Shown here: one piece after another, positions 1-5,766 of the stretch
Layout: every line of letters starts with the position of its first letter
Position numbering within the stretch: position 1 is the stretch's first letter
Source: Thiobacillaceae bacterium
GTDB taxonomy: Bacteria > Pseudomonadota > Gammaproteobacteria > Burkholderiales > Thiobacillaceae
Reading direction: 5' to 3'
DNA length: 5,766 nt
Assembly (NCBI GenBank): GCA_012274165.1
Contig: JAAPAA010000346.1
Coordinates: 1-5,766, forward strand
Notes under the pieces: generated by a model
Told to the model about the DNA's origin: nothing
What the model saw: the letters and a program-made list of their open reading frames with translations, nothing else
Database searches by the model: none
Program-made: the position numbers and the translations under genes

Positions 1-2691
1 AGCCAGGCGCGAGGCGGTGCCGTTTGCAACCACCCCCGCAAGGGCACGGCGCACGGTTTGTGCGACCTCGACTGGCAGCAGGCGTTCGCCCTTGGCGGGC
101 TTGAGCGACAGTTGCGTGTCGTACGGCGTGTTGGCGGCGAAGTGCAGCCTGGTGAGACTGACCATGGGTTGCCTCACGCCGTCGTTGACCAGGATGCTCA
201 TCAGCTCGGCCAGCGCCGCCGGGCGGTCGCCCGAGCTGCCGATCGCGGTGGCGTAGGACGGCGTCAGGTTGTCGAACGGATAGCCCAGACGCTTCCAGTC
301 GACCAGCAGGCGGTCGAAGGCTTCGACCTCGATCAACGACTGGATGCGGATGTCCTGCGCGTTCTTGCGGCTGGTCTTGAACAGCCAGTTGTAGACTTCG
401 CGGCGCACGCCCGCGCCTTGTCCATTCAGCGTGTGCAGATCGGTCCTGGGCGCGGCACGCAGGGTTTTCACCACCCACAGTTCGAGCGGATGAATCTGCG
501 ATACATAGCCGCGGTCGGCCAGGTTGTAAGCATCGATGGCGTGAACCTTGAACATCGACTGCAGGACTTGCGGATTCAGGCTGACGCTGGCCGGCACGTG
601 CTGGTGCAGTGCGGCGACATACATGTCGAAACTGGCCTGTGGCTCCAGATAGCGGTACACCGAGGTGAAGCGGCGCGGGTTGAGTCCCACCCGGCCATAC
701 AGGTCGTCAGCCATTTGCGCAGGGGTCTGGCTCTTGTGACGGCTGTAGAAACGGTTGGTGAACACGCGGCCTTCCTGATCGACAAAGCGCATCAGATAGG
801 TTTCACGCAACGGGTTGCTGGCGTCGTCGAGGATATGTCCGACCGTGCCGGGCGTGGCGCTGGCGTAATAGCGCACGATATCGCGCATGATGCGGATGTA
901 AGCCAGGTTGACCGAATTGCGGGTGGCTTCCCACACATCTACCATCCGGCTGTTGTCCTTGGGGTCGAAGTTGGCGAAGGTGTGTATGCCGCCGCCGGTG
1001 AAGAAGGTTTCCGGCGCAGCGGAATAGCGCCGGGCCATGGCGGCGTCGAGCGTAGCCGCCAGGGGTTCGTCAGGGTTGGCGAGCAGACGCCCGGCCACCC
1101 ACGGTGACAGCACGTCGCGCCGTGGCTGCGCTTTTTGCTTGAGCGTGGCGGCGTCGAGGGTTCGGTATTCGGCGTGGCGCTTCGCGATGATTTCCAGATA
1201 GGTGGTCAGGGTGCGCAGCTTGGCGGTGGAGCCGAGGATGAGCCGTGCCTGGCTGTTGATGTCGAACGGCTGGTTGAGGTTGTCGGCCTGGATGCGCAGC
1301 GCATTGCCGAGCGGCGTTTTTTCATACAGGGTGAAGCTGTAGATGACCGCGGCCAGCGGATTTTCAGGCTGCAACAGGCGAAACCCGACCAGCCCGGAGG
1401 CCTGGGCGGCTTCGAGGCTGGTCAGGCTTTGCAGATAGCCGCTGACAATCTTTTGCGCCGGCTGGTTGATGGTGGTGTTGACCTGCAAATCGAGCCGGTC
1501 CAGATCGTACAGGCGTGGCTCGCCCAGCAACTGCGCGATCCGGATGCGCTGCGCGTTGGTGGCTTTTTGATCGACGAAACGCGGCGCGGGCGGGTCGATA
1601 CGCTGATGCGCGTCACGCAGCTTCACCCGCTTGGCACGTTCGGCCAGCTCGTGAGAAATCACCCCGGCGTTCGCCAGCAGGCTGAGATGATCGTCGGTGC
1701 TGGCATCGAGCGCCTTGCGATTGATCGACAGATAATAGGATGGGCGGCGCTCGGCGACGATGAGCGACAGCGCATGCTTGAGTGCGCTGGCATAGGCGTC
1801 GTCGTGGGCGCCGGGCTGTTTGGCCAGCACGCGGTTGAGCTCGGCGAAGTCAAGGCCGTACCACGCCCACAAGCCGTCGCCGATACCGTTGACTTCGCCA
1901 AAGCGCGGCGCGGCGGCAAGCGGCACCGTGTTGAGGTAGGCCATCACGGCTTCGCGCCGCATCGGCAGCGTGTTGGCGCCATCAAGATAGACACGCAGGC
2001 TGGCGCTGCCCATCTGGCGCAACTTGTCAGTCATGGTGCTGGTGAGGCCTTCGGGCGAATGACGGTATTTTTCGATCTGCGTCGGCAGGGTGCTGCCGCC
2101 CGGCACGTTGCGGTTGCGGTCAACCAGGCTGATGCCTTTTTCCATCAGCGCGCGCGCCAGCCTGTCCCATTCCACTGCCGGGTTGCGGGTGGGGTACTGC
2201 TCAGCCAGCAGTTCGCGGTTTTCGATGTAGAGCAGCGCGTTGACCAGCACCGGAGGAATGTCTTCGAAATGTTCGTAGACGCGCGTGGGATGTTGTCCCA
2301 AATACAGCGGTTGACCATCACTATCGAGCAGACTCAGTCCTGTCTGGTCTTTCTCGTGATAAGGCAGGAACAAACCCAGGTCAGCGGCCCGTTCCATCTG
2401 TACGCTGATCTTGGCCTGCTGGTCGATTGCCCAGCCCGCCTGGCCGAGCCGTGCCAGATAATCCGGCAACTGGTGATAGCCGAGGCGCACGTCATACGGC
2501 CCGTTGCCGGGATAGCGGATACGCTTGGACGGTTCCGGCTGCATTTGCCAGGTCATCTTCTGCACGGTTTTAACCAGATATTTCGCTTCGAGTGCCGACG
2601 ACACGAACTCCCAGGCGATGAGTCCGGTCAGGACGAGCGCCAGCAGGAAAATACCGAGGCCAATGAGGATGCGACGCGGGATTTTTCTCAT
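1..2691 (-). CDS. Bifunctional penicillin-binding protein (GT51 transglycosylase plus transpeptidase), 3' end cut by window
   Basis: This is a class A penicillin-binding protein: it would polymerise lipid II into glycan strands and cross-link peptides in the periplasm. My translation is open for 897 codons from the ATG at 2691 with no stop, so the C-terminus lies outside the window. Residues about 8-28 are one hydrophobic anchor after a basic MRKIPRR, giving a signal-anchor topology. A GT51 domain follows, with YIENRE (E157 is the likely catalytic Glu), GGSTLPTQIEKY (198-209) and RREAVMAYLN (245-254). The transpeptidase domain shows SxxK as GSTAK (S488 is the acyl-ester Ser, K491) and SxN as S593-V-N595. 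The visible end, GVVANGTASRLA (886-897), resembles the stretch just before KTG, which is missing. The GT51 motifs are divergent (EN for ED; no HxG). The start lies 3 bases after the hemF stop with no clear Shine-Dalgarno, suggesting coupling. The class is certain; the subfamily and symbol are not. Confidence 0.93.
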   Translation of the reverse strand, partial: MRKIPRRILIGLGIFLLALVLTGLIAWEFVSSALEAKYLVKTVQKMTWQMQPEPSKRIRYPGNGPYDVRLGYHQLPDYLARLGQAGWAIDQQAKISVQMERAADLGLFLPYHEKDQTGLSLLDSDGQPLYLGQHPTRVYEHFEDIPPVLVNALLYIENRELLAEQYPTRNPAVEWDRLARALMEKGISLVDRNRNVPGGSTLPTQIEKYRHSPEGLTSTMTDKLRQMGSASLRVYLDGANTLPMRREAVMAYLNTVPLAAAPRFGEVNGIGDGLWAWYGLDFAELNRVLAKQPGAHDDAYASALKHALSLIVAERRPSYYLSINRKALDASTDDHLSLLANAGVISHELAERAKRVKLRDAHQRIDPPAPRFVDQKATNAQRIRIAQLLGEPRLYDLDRLDLQVNTTINQPAQKIVSGYLQSLTSLEAAQASGLVGFRLLQPENPLAAVIYSFTLYEKTPLGNALRIQADNLNQPFDINSQARLILGSTAKLRTLTTYLEIIAKRHAEYRTLDAATLKQKAQPRRDVLSPWVAGRLLANPDEPLAATLDAAMARRYSAAPETFFTGGGIHTFANFDPKDNSRMVDVWEATRNSVNLAYIRIMRDIVRYYASATPGTVGHILDDASNPLRETYLMRFVDQEGRVFTNRFYSRHKSQTPAQMADDLYGRVGLNPRRFTSVYRYLEPQASFDMYVAALHQHVPASVSLNPQVLQSMFKVHAIDAYNLADRGYVSQIHPLELWVVKTLRAAPRTDLHTLNGQGAGVRREVYNWLFKTSRKNAQDIRIQSLIEVEAFDRLLVDWKRLGYPFDNLTPSYATAIGSSGDRPAALAELMSILVNDGVRQPMVSLTRLHFAANTPYDTQLSLKPAKGERLLPVEVAQTVRRALAGVVANGTASRLA

Positions 2692-2694
2692 GAT

Positions 2695-3624
2695 TCAGGC
2701 CCAGTCTCGCGCAACAAGAAAGTCGGTATACAGGCGGGCTTCCGGACTGCCCGGCTCGGGCTGCCAGTCGTAACGCCATTTCACGATCGGCGGCAGCGAC
2801 ATCAGGATGGACTCGGTGCGCCCGCCCGACTGCAGGCCGAACAGGGTGCCGCGGTCGTACACCAGGTTGAATTCGACATAGCGGCCGCGCCGGTAGGCCT
2901 GGAAATCGCGTTCGCGTTCGCCGTAGGCGAGGTCCTTGCGGCGTTCGAGAATGGGTAGATATGCGGCGAGGAAGGCGTCGCCCACGCTTTGCGTCATGGC
3001 GAAGGCGTGCGCAAATTCGCCTTCGGAAAAGTCATCGAAAAACACGCCGCCGATGCCGCGCGGTTCGTTGCGATGCTTGAGGAAGAAATAGCGGTCGCAC
3101 CAGTCCTTGAAACGTGGGTGCAGGTCGGCACCGAACGGCTCGAGTGCTGTTTTGCAGGTGGCGTGAAAGTGCCGCGCGTCGTCTTCAAAGCCGTAATAAG
3201 GCGTCAGGTCCATGCCGCCGCCGAACCACCACACCGGCGCTTCGCCGTCTTTCATCGCGACGAAGCAGCGCACGTTCATGTGCACCGTCGGCGTGTAGGG
3301 GTTGCGCGGATGCAGTACCAGCGATACGCCCATTGCTTCCCAGCGCCGCCCGGCCAGCTCGGGCCGGTGGGCGCTGGCGGACGGCGGCAGCTGGGTTCCG
3401 ATGACATGGGAGAAATTCACCCCGCCGCGTTCCAGCACCCGGCCTTCTTCGATCAGCCGCGAGATGCCGCCGCCGCCTTCCGGGCGTTGCCAGGCATCGG
3501 TGCGGAACGGCAGGCCATCGGCGGCTTCGAGTGCGGCGACGATGCGCGCCTGCAGGTCGAGCAGCCAGGTTTTGACGGCGCTTGAATCAAATGCGGCGGT
3601 GGTGTCGAAGGTGTTGGTGGGCAT
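2695..3624 (-). CDS. hemF: Oxygen-dependent coproporphyrinogen III oxidase
   Basis: HemF uses O2 to decarboxylate oxidatively two propionates of coproporphyrinogen III, giving protoporphyrinogen IX in cytoplasmic haem synthesis; its presence implies aerobic growth. The protein is 309 aa, close to the usual bacterial length of about 300. The family signature is complete at residues 172-197: FKDWCDRYFFLKHR, then EPRGIGGVFFDD. Other hallmarks are GGVNFSHV (67-74), HPRNPYTP (105-112) leading into HMNVR (115-119), WWFGGGMDLTPYY (132-144) with the conserved Asp139, GRYVEFNLVYDRGT (247-260) and the C-terminal ESILMSLPP (271-279). I chose the ATG at 3624 because it gives family length and overlaps the tsaC stop as TGATG. 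An in-frame extension to 3813 would run 63 codons into tsaC with non-HemF sequence. There is no strong Shine-Dalgarno, so translation probably depends on ribosomes finishing tsaC. No key residue appears to be missing. Confidence 0.98.
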   Translation of the reverse strand: MPTNTFDTTAAFDSSAVKTWLLDLQARIVAALEAADGLPFRTDAWQRPEGGGGISRLIEEGRVLERGGVNFSHVIGTQLPPSASAHRPELAGRRWEAMGVSLVLHPRNPYTPTVHMNVRCFVAMKDGEAPVWWFGGGMDLTPYYGFEDDARHFHATCKTALEPFGADLHPRFKDWCDRYFFLKHRNEPRGIGGVFFDDFSEGEFAHAFAMTQSVGDAFLAAYLPILERRKDLAYGERERDFQAYRRGRYVEFNLVYDRGTLFGLQSGGRTESILMSLPPIVKWRYDWQPEPGSPEARLYTDFLVARDWA

Positions 3625-3626
3625 CA
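3622..3626 (-). promoter_or_regulatory. TGATG stop-start overlap coupling tsaC to hemF
   Basis: The tsaC TGA (3626-3624) and the hemF ATG (3624-3622) share one base. No convincing Shine-Dalgarno precedes the hemF ATG, so termination-reinitiation is the likely way hemF is translated. This overlap fixes the hemF start and links the levels of the two proteins. The coupling itself is inferred. Confidence 0.75.
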
Positions 3627-4172
3627 GGGACGAAGCGTGGTTCCGGTGGCAAGGTCGATCAGGGTGGAGGGGCGGCGGCGCTGGCCGATGCGGCCATCGA
3701 TCACGCGCACCCGTGAGCCGAATATTCTGCGGCATTGTGCCGCAGTTTGGGCGGCTTGTTTGCCGCTTTTGTTGGCACTGGTCGAAACCAGCGCCATGCC
3801 GAGTTCGCGGCACAGGCGCGCGGCCACCGGGTGGGCGGTGACGCGCAGCGCAATCGTGGCGCGCCCGCCGGTCAACAGCGGTGAGCAGGCAGGGGAGGCG
3901 GGCACCACCCAGGTGACGGGACCAGGCCAGCTGCGCTGCATTTTCATCTGGTCCGCGGCACTTAGCGGGCGAATATAGGACGTGAACTGTTTGAAATTAT
4001 GGGCAATCAGCAGCAGGCCTTTGGCCGCGCTGCGGCCCTTTAGGTGGATCAGGCGCTTGAGCGCTTTGGGATTGCGCGGGTCACAGCCGAGGCCATAGCA
4101 GGATTCGGTGGGGTAGGCGATCAGCCCGCCGCGCTTGAGGTATGCGCGCAGTTCGGCTGCTTCACCGCTCAC
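3624..4172 (-). CDS. tsaC: Threonylcarbamoyl-AMP synthase, TsaC/YrdC family
   Basis: TsaC makes L-threonylcarbamoyl-adenylate from threonine, bicarbonate and ATP. TsaD with its partners then transfers the group to A37 of ANN-decoding tRNAs (t6A). The 182-aa product is a single YrdC domain of short TsaC size, without the extra C-terminal domain of Sua5. Visible motifs are GLIAYPTESCYGLGCDP (16-32), the KGR of LKGRSAAKG (44-52), SWPGPVTWVVPA (81-92), ALRVTAHP (108-115) and STSANKSG (130-137). The order and wording match E. coli TsaC as I remember it. The start is GTG at 4172: an in-frame TGA lies two codons upstream (4178-4176), and GAGGTG sits 6 nt before it. The gene begins 17 bp after purD and overlaps hemF by one base. 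Its first codons fall inside a heptamer repeat. The Arg/Lys-rich C-terminus (R161-R167) is not itself diagnostic. Confidence 0.95.
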   Translation of the reverse strand: MSGEAAELRAYLKRGGLIAYPTESCYGLGCDPRNPKALKRLIHLKGRSAAKGLLLIAHNFKQFTSYIRPLSAADQMKMQRSWPGPVTWVVPASPACSPLLTGGRATIALRVTAHPVAARLCRELGMALVSTSANKSGKQAAQTAAQCRRIFGSRVRVIDGRIGQRRRPSTLIDLATGTTLRP

Positions 4173-4190
4173 CGCTCACACCTCACCGCT
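4163..4190. repeat. Four tandem 7-bp units (CACCGCT type) across the purD-tsaC junction
   Basis: On the plus strand the units are CACCGCT (4163-4169), CACCGCT (4170-4176), CACACCT (4177-4183) and CACCGCT (4184-4190): three identical and one variant. The array covers the last base of the purD TAA, the whole 17-bp spacer and the first codons of tsaC. Read on the coding strand, each perfect unit is AGCGGTG and carries a GTG; only the GTG at 4172 is in the tsaC frame. The variant unit reads AGGTGTG and supplies part of the tsaC ribosome binding site. The same unit recurs in the spacer upstream of purD. Confidence 0.8.
4179..4184 (-). promoter_or_regulatory. Ribosome binding site of tsaC, repeat-derived
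   Basis: The coding strand reads GAGGTG here, 6 nt before the GTG start at 4172. This is the only good Shine-Dalgarno match among the three junctions downstream of purD, and it supports the GTG as the tsaC start. It is created where a perfect heptamer unit meets the variant unit CACACCT. Confidence 0.7.
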
Positions 4191-5467
4191 TACTTTTTGC
4201 GATCCAGCGCGCGCCAGCCGATGTCGCGCCGGAACTGCATGCCGTCGAAGTGGATTGCGGCCACCGCTTCGTAGGCGCGGGCCTGCGCCATGCGCACGCT
4301 GTCGCCGAGCGCAGTGACCGCCAGCACGCGGCCGCCGCTCACCACGGTCTGGTCGTCCTGCAGGGTGGTGCCGGCGTGGAAGACATGCAGGTCGTCGGCC
4401 GCGGCGGGCAGTGCGCCGATGACATCGCCCTTGCGCGGCGCGTCCGGGTAGCCCGCTGCCGCCAGCACGACCGCAAGTGCGGTGCGGCGGTCCCATTCGG
4501 CCTCGACCTGGTCGAGCGTGCCGTCGATGGCGGCGTCCATCAGCGCGACCAGATCGGTCTTCAGCCGCATCATGATCGGCTGGGTTTCCGGATCACCCAT
4601 GCGGCAGTTGAACTCCAGCACCTTGGGCGCGCCATCGGCGCCGACCATGATGCCGGCGTACAGAAAGCCGGTGTAGCGGATGCCGTCGGCGGCCATGCCG
4701 GCAACGGTCGGATGAATCACCTCGCGCATGATGCGCGCGTGCAGTTCGGGCGTGACCACCGGCGCGGGCGAATAGGCACCCATGCCGCCGGTGTTGGGGC
4801 CGCTGTCGCCATCGCCTAGGCGCTTGTGATCCTGGCTGGAGGCGAGCGCCAGCACGTGCTCGCCATCGACCATGACGATGAAGCTGGCTTCTTCGCCGAG
4901 CAGGCATTCTTCGATCACCACGCGGTGGCCGGCATCGCCCATGCTGTTGCCGGAGAGCATGGCATCGACTGCGGCGTGGGCTTCTTCCAGGCTGGTTGCA
5001 ACCACCACGCCCTTGCCTGCGGCCAGGCCGTCGGCCTTCACCACGATGGGCGCGCCCTGCTGCTCAATGTAGGCGTGCGCGGCGGTCGCGTCGGTGAAGG
5101 TGCCGAACGCCGCGGTGGGGATCGCGTGGCGCGCCATGAACTGCTTGGCGTAATCCTTCGAGCTTTCGAGCTGGGCGGCGGCCTGGGTCGGGCCGAAAAT
5201 CCGCAGCCCGGCGGCGCGAAACGCGTCGACCACGCCCGCGGCCAGTGGCGCTTCCGGCCCGACCACGGTGAACGCGATGTCACTGTCGCGGCGAACAAAT
5301 TCAAGCAGGGCAGGAATCGCGGTCAACGGCACGTTGACCAGACCGTCCTCGGCTGCGGTGCCGCCGTTGCCGGGCGCGACGAATACTTGCGAGACACGGG
5401 GAGATTGCGCGAGCTTCCATGCCAGAGCGTGTTCGCGTCCGCCGGAGCCGATGACGAGGATTTTCAT
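4190..5467 (-). CDS. purD: Phosphoribosylamine-glycine ligase (GAR synthetase)
   Basis: PurD joins glycine to 5-phosphoribosylamine using ATP, forming glycinamide ribonucleotide, the second step of de novo purine synthesis. It is a cytoplasmic ATP-grasp enzyme. The complete 425-aa product has the family's typical length. Domains in order: an N-terminal part with MKILVIGSGGREHALAWKLA (1-20), APGNGGTA (31-38) and VVGPEAPLAAG (68-78); the ATP-grasp core with KADGLAAGKGVVV (144-156), EECLLGEEASF (186-196) and SQDHKRLGDGDSGPNTGGMG (211-230); the GARS signature RMGDPETQP (289-297); and a C-terminal domain ending in ALDRKK. The ATG at 5467 matches the family N-terminus exactly. No Shine-Dalgarno is visible: the 30 nt upstream are pyrimidine-rich and form the 3' arm of an inverted repeat. 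The TAA stop lies inside a heptamer repeat. It follows purH in the same direction after 97 bp, so the two are probably co-transcribed. Confidence 0.99.
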   Translation of the reverse strand: MKILVIGSGGREHALAWKLAQSPRVSQVFVAPGNGGTAAEDGLVNVPLTAIPALLEFVRRDSDIAFTVVGPEAPLAAGVVDAFRAAGLRIFGPTQAAAQLESSKDYAKQFMARHAIPTAAFGTFTDATAAHAYIEQQGAPIVVKADGLAAGKGVVVATSLEEAHAAVDAMLSGNSMGDAGHRVVIEECLLGEEASFIVMVDGEHVLALASSQDHKRLGDGDSGPNTGGMGAYSPAPVVTPELHARIMREVIHPTVAGMAADGIRYTGFLYAGIMVGADGAPKVLEFNCRMGDPETQPIMMRLKTDLVALMDAAIDGTLDQVEAEWDRRTALAVVLAAAGYPDAPRKGDVIGALPAAADDLHVFHAGTTLQDDQTVVSGGRVLAVTALGDSVRMAQARAYEAVAAIHFDGMQFRRDIGWRALDRKK

Positions 5468-5475
5468 ATGATGTG

Positions 5476-5551
5476 GTGAGCGGTGAGGAGTAAGCGGCTA
5501 GCGGTAGCGGTGGAGGGAGGCAGGGTTTTCCGCTCACTGCTCACCGCTTGC
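5476..5551. repeat. Long imperfect inverted repeat in the purH-purD spacer
   Basis: Two 22-nt arms, 5476-5497 and 5530-5551, are inverted copies around a 32-nt loop. Paired by hand, 18 of 22 positions are Watson-Crick; two more become G-U pairs only if the plus strand is transcribed. The perfect core is AGCGGTGAG (5479-5487) against CTCACCGCT (5540-5548). In the purH-purD transcript the 3' arm would end 8 nt before the purD ATG, where a ribosome binding site is expected. No U-run follows, so it does not look like a standard intrinsic terminator. It could be a REP-like element, a processing or mRNA-stability site, or a translational control hairpin; the sequence does not decide between these. 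Confidence 0.8.
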
Positions 5552-5559
5552 CGTTCACC
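5528..5559. repeat. Degenerate heptamer run upstream of purD
   Basis: On the plus strand, 7-bp steps can be followed as TTCCGCT (5528-5534), CACTGCT (5535-5541), CACCGCT (5542-5548), TGCCGTT (5549-5555) and CACC (5556-5559). It forms one arm of the purD-leader inverted repeat. The 22 nt at 5530-5551 match 4172-4193 at 19 positions in the same orientation, so the two spacers share one repeat family. Confidence 0.65.
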
Positions 5560-5564
5560 CAAAA

Positions 5565-5766
5565 TCAATGCCGGAAATGGCGGGTGCCGGTGAACACCAT
5601 CGCGATGCCGTGTTCGTTCGCGGCGGCGATGACTTCGTCGTCGCGCATCGAGCCGCCGGGCTGGATCACCGCCTTGATACCGGCCGCTGCCGCCTGGTCG
5701 ATGCCGTCGCGGAAGGGGAAGAAGGCGTCGCTCGCCATGACCGAGCCGGGCACCGGCAGGCCGGCG
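5565..5766 (-). CDS. purH: Bifunctional AICAR transformylase/IMP cyclohydrolase, C-terminal 66 residues only
   Basis: PurH catalyses the last two steps to IMP: formylation of AICAR with 10-formyl-tetrahydrofolate, then ring closure. Only the last 66 codons and the TGA stop lie in the window; the 5' part is beyond position 5766. The visible sequence is the end of the AICAR transformylase domain: VMASDAFFPFRDGID, then AVIQPGGSMRDDEVI, and the terminal TGTRHFRH, which is the characteristic PurH C-terminus. The internal ATG at 5739 is not a start, because recognisable PurH sequence (AGLPVPGS) continues upstream to the window edge. The gene ends 97 bp before purD, in the order purH-purD that is common in proteobacteria. 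The gene is intact as far as can be seen; truncation is by the window only. Confidence 0.97.
   Translation of the reverse strand, partial: AGLPVPGSVMASDAFFPFRDGIDQAAAAGIKAVIQPGGSMRDDEVIAAANEHGIAMVFTGTRHFRH

Noticed and set aside
1135..2958. Long plus-strand open frame of 607 codons (and another at 58-1107 of 349 codons)
   Set aside because: Both are antisense to the penicillin-binding protein gene, whose minus-strand translation has an unbroken 897-codon frame with SxxK, SxN and GT51 motifs. The plus-strand products show no recognisable domain, and long antisense frames are common in GC-rich coding DNA.
2989..3585. Plus-strand 198-codon open frame opposite hemF
   Set aside because: It is antisense to the fully conserved HemF sequence and has no recognisable motif; treated as a shadow frame.
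3625..3813. Upstream in-frame extension of hemF by 63 codons
   Set aside because: The extension lies wholly within tsaC, adds Pro/Arg/His-rich sequence with no HemF similarity, and would exceed family length. The ATG at 3624 fits both family size and the TGATG overlap.
4163..4190. Active phase-variation switch for tsaC
   Set aside because: There are only two adjacent perfect units plus one more after a variant, too few for frequent slippage, and the gene's likely essential role argues against on/off switching. Kept only as a possibility to check across strains.
5476..5551. Rho-independent terminator between purH and purD
   Set aside because: The hairpin is long, with a 32-nt loop and internal mismatches, and no U-run follows on the coding strand. 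On the plus strand the sequence after the hairpin also lacks a T-run.
4163..5559. CRISPR-like or transposon-end arrangement from the repeated 22-mers around purD
   Set aside because: The copies are few, imperfect and irregularly spaced, with no unique spacers. purD is an ordinary housekeeping gene with no transposase or target-site duplication visible.

Overview
The window is GC-rich, gene-dense chromosomal DNA from a proteobacterium, most likely a betaproteobacterium. I infer this from the protein sequences and from the purH-purD neighbourhood with hemF close behind; the genus cannot be fixed from the sequence alone. All five real genes lie on the minus strand, so transcription runs from high to low coordinates. 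No convincing plus-strand gene was found.

Reading in the direction of transcription: the 3' end of purH (5766-5565) is followed by a 97-bp spacer holding a large imperfect inverted repeat, and then by complete purD (5467-4190). A 17-bp spacer made of heptamer repeats follows, then tsaC, a TsaC/YrdC-type threonylcarbamoyl-AMP synthase gene with a GTG start (4172-3624). Next is hemF, oxygen-dependent coproporphyrinogen III oxidase (3624-2695), whose ATG overlaps the tsaC stop in a TGATG. Three bases later begins a large bifunctional penicillin-binding protein gene (2691 to beyond position 1). It is open for 897 codons and is cut by the window edge just before the expected KTG motif. The spacings suggest one co-transcribed, partly translationally coupled unit.

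The genes do not form one pathway. purH and purD belong to de novo purine synthesis (last two steps to IMP, and glycinamide ribonucleotide formation). TsaC makes the activated precursor of the t6A modification of ANN-decoding tRNAs. HemF serves aerobic haem synthesis. The last gene builds peptidoglycan in the periplasm. They look like a housekeeping growth cluster rather than an accessory island, and I see no transposase, integrase, tRNA, CRISPR array or defence system.

The most interesting non-coding signal is a degenerate 7-bp repeat (plus-strand unit CACCGCT) present on both sides of purD. Upstream it forms a long hairpin directly against the purD start codon. Downstream it supplies the purD stop region, the tsaC ribosome binding site and the tsaC start. 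The terminal penicillin-binding protein is also unusual: its glycosyltransferase motifs depart from the consensus, and the transpeptidase SxN and KTG motifs are separated by more than 300 residues.
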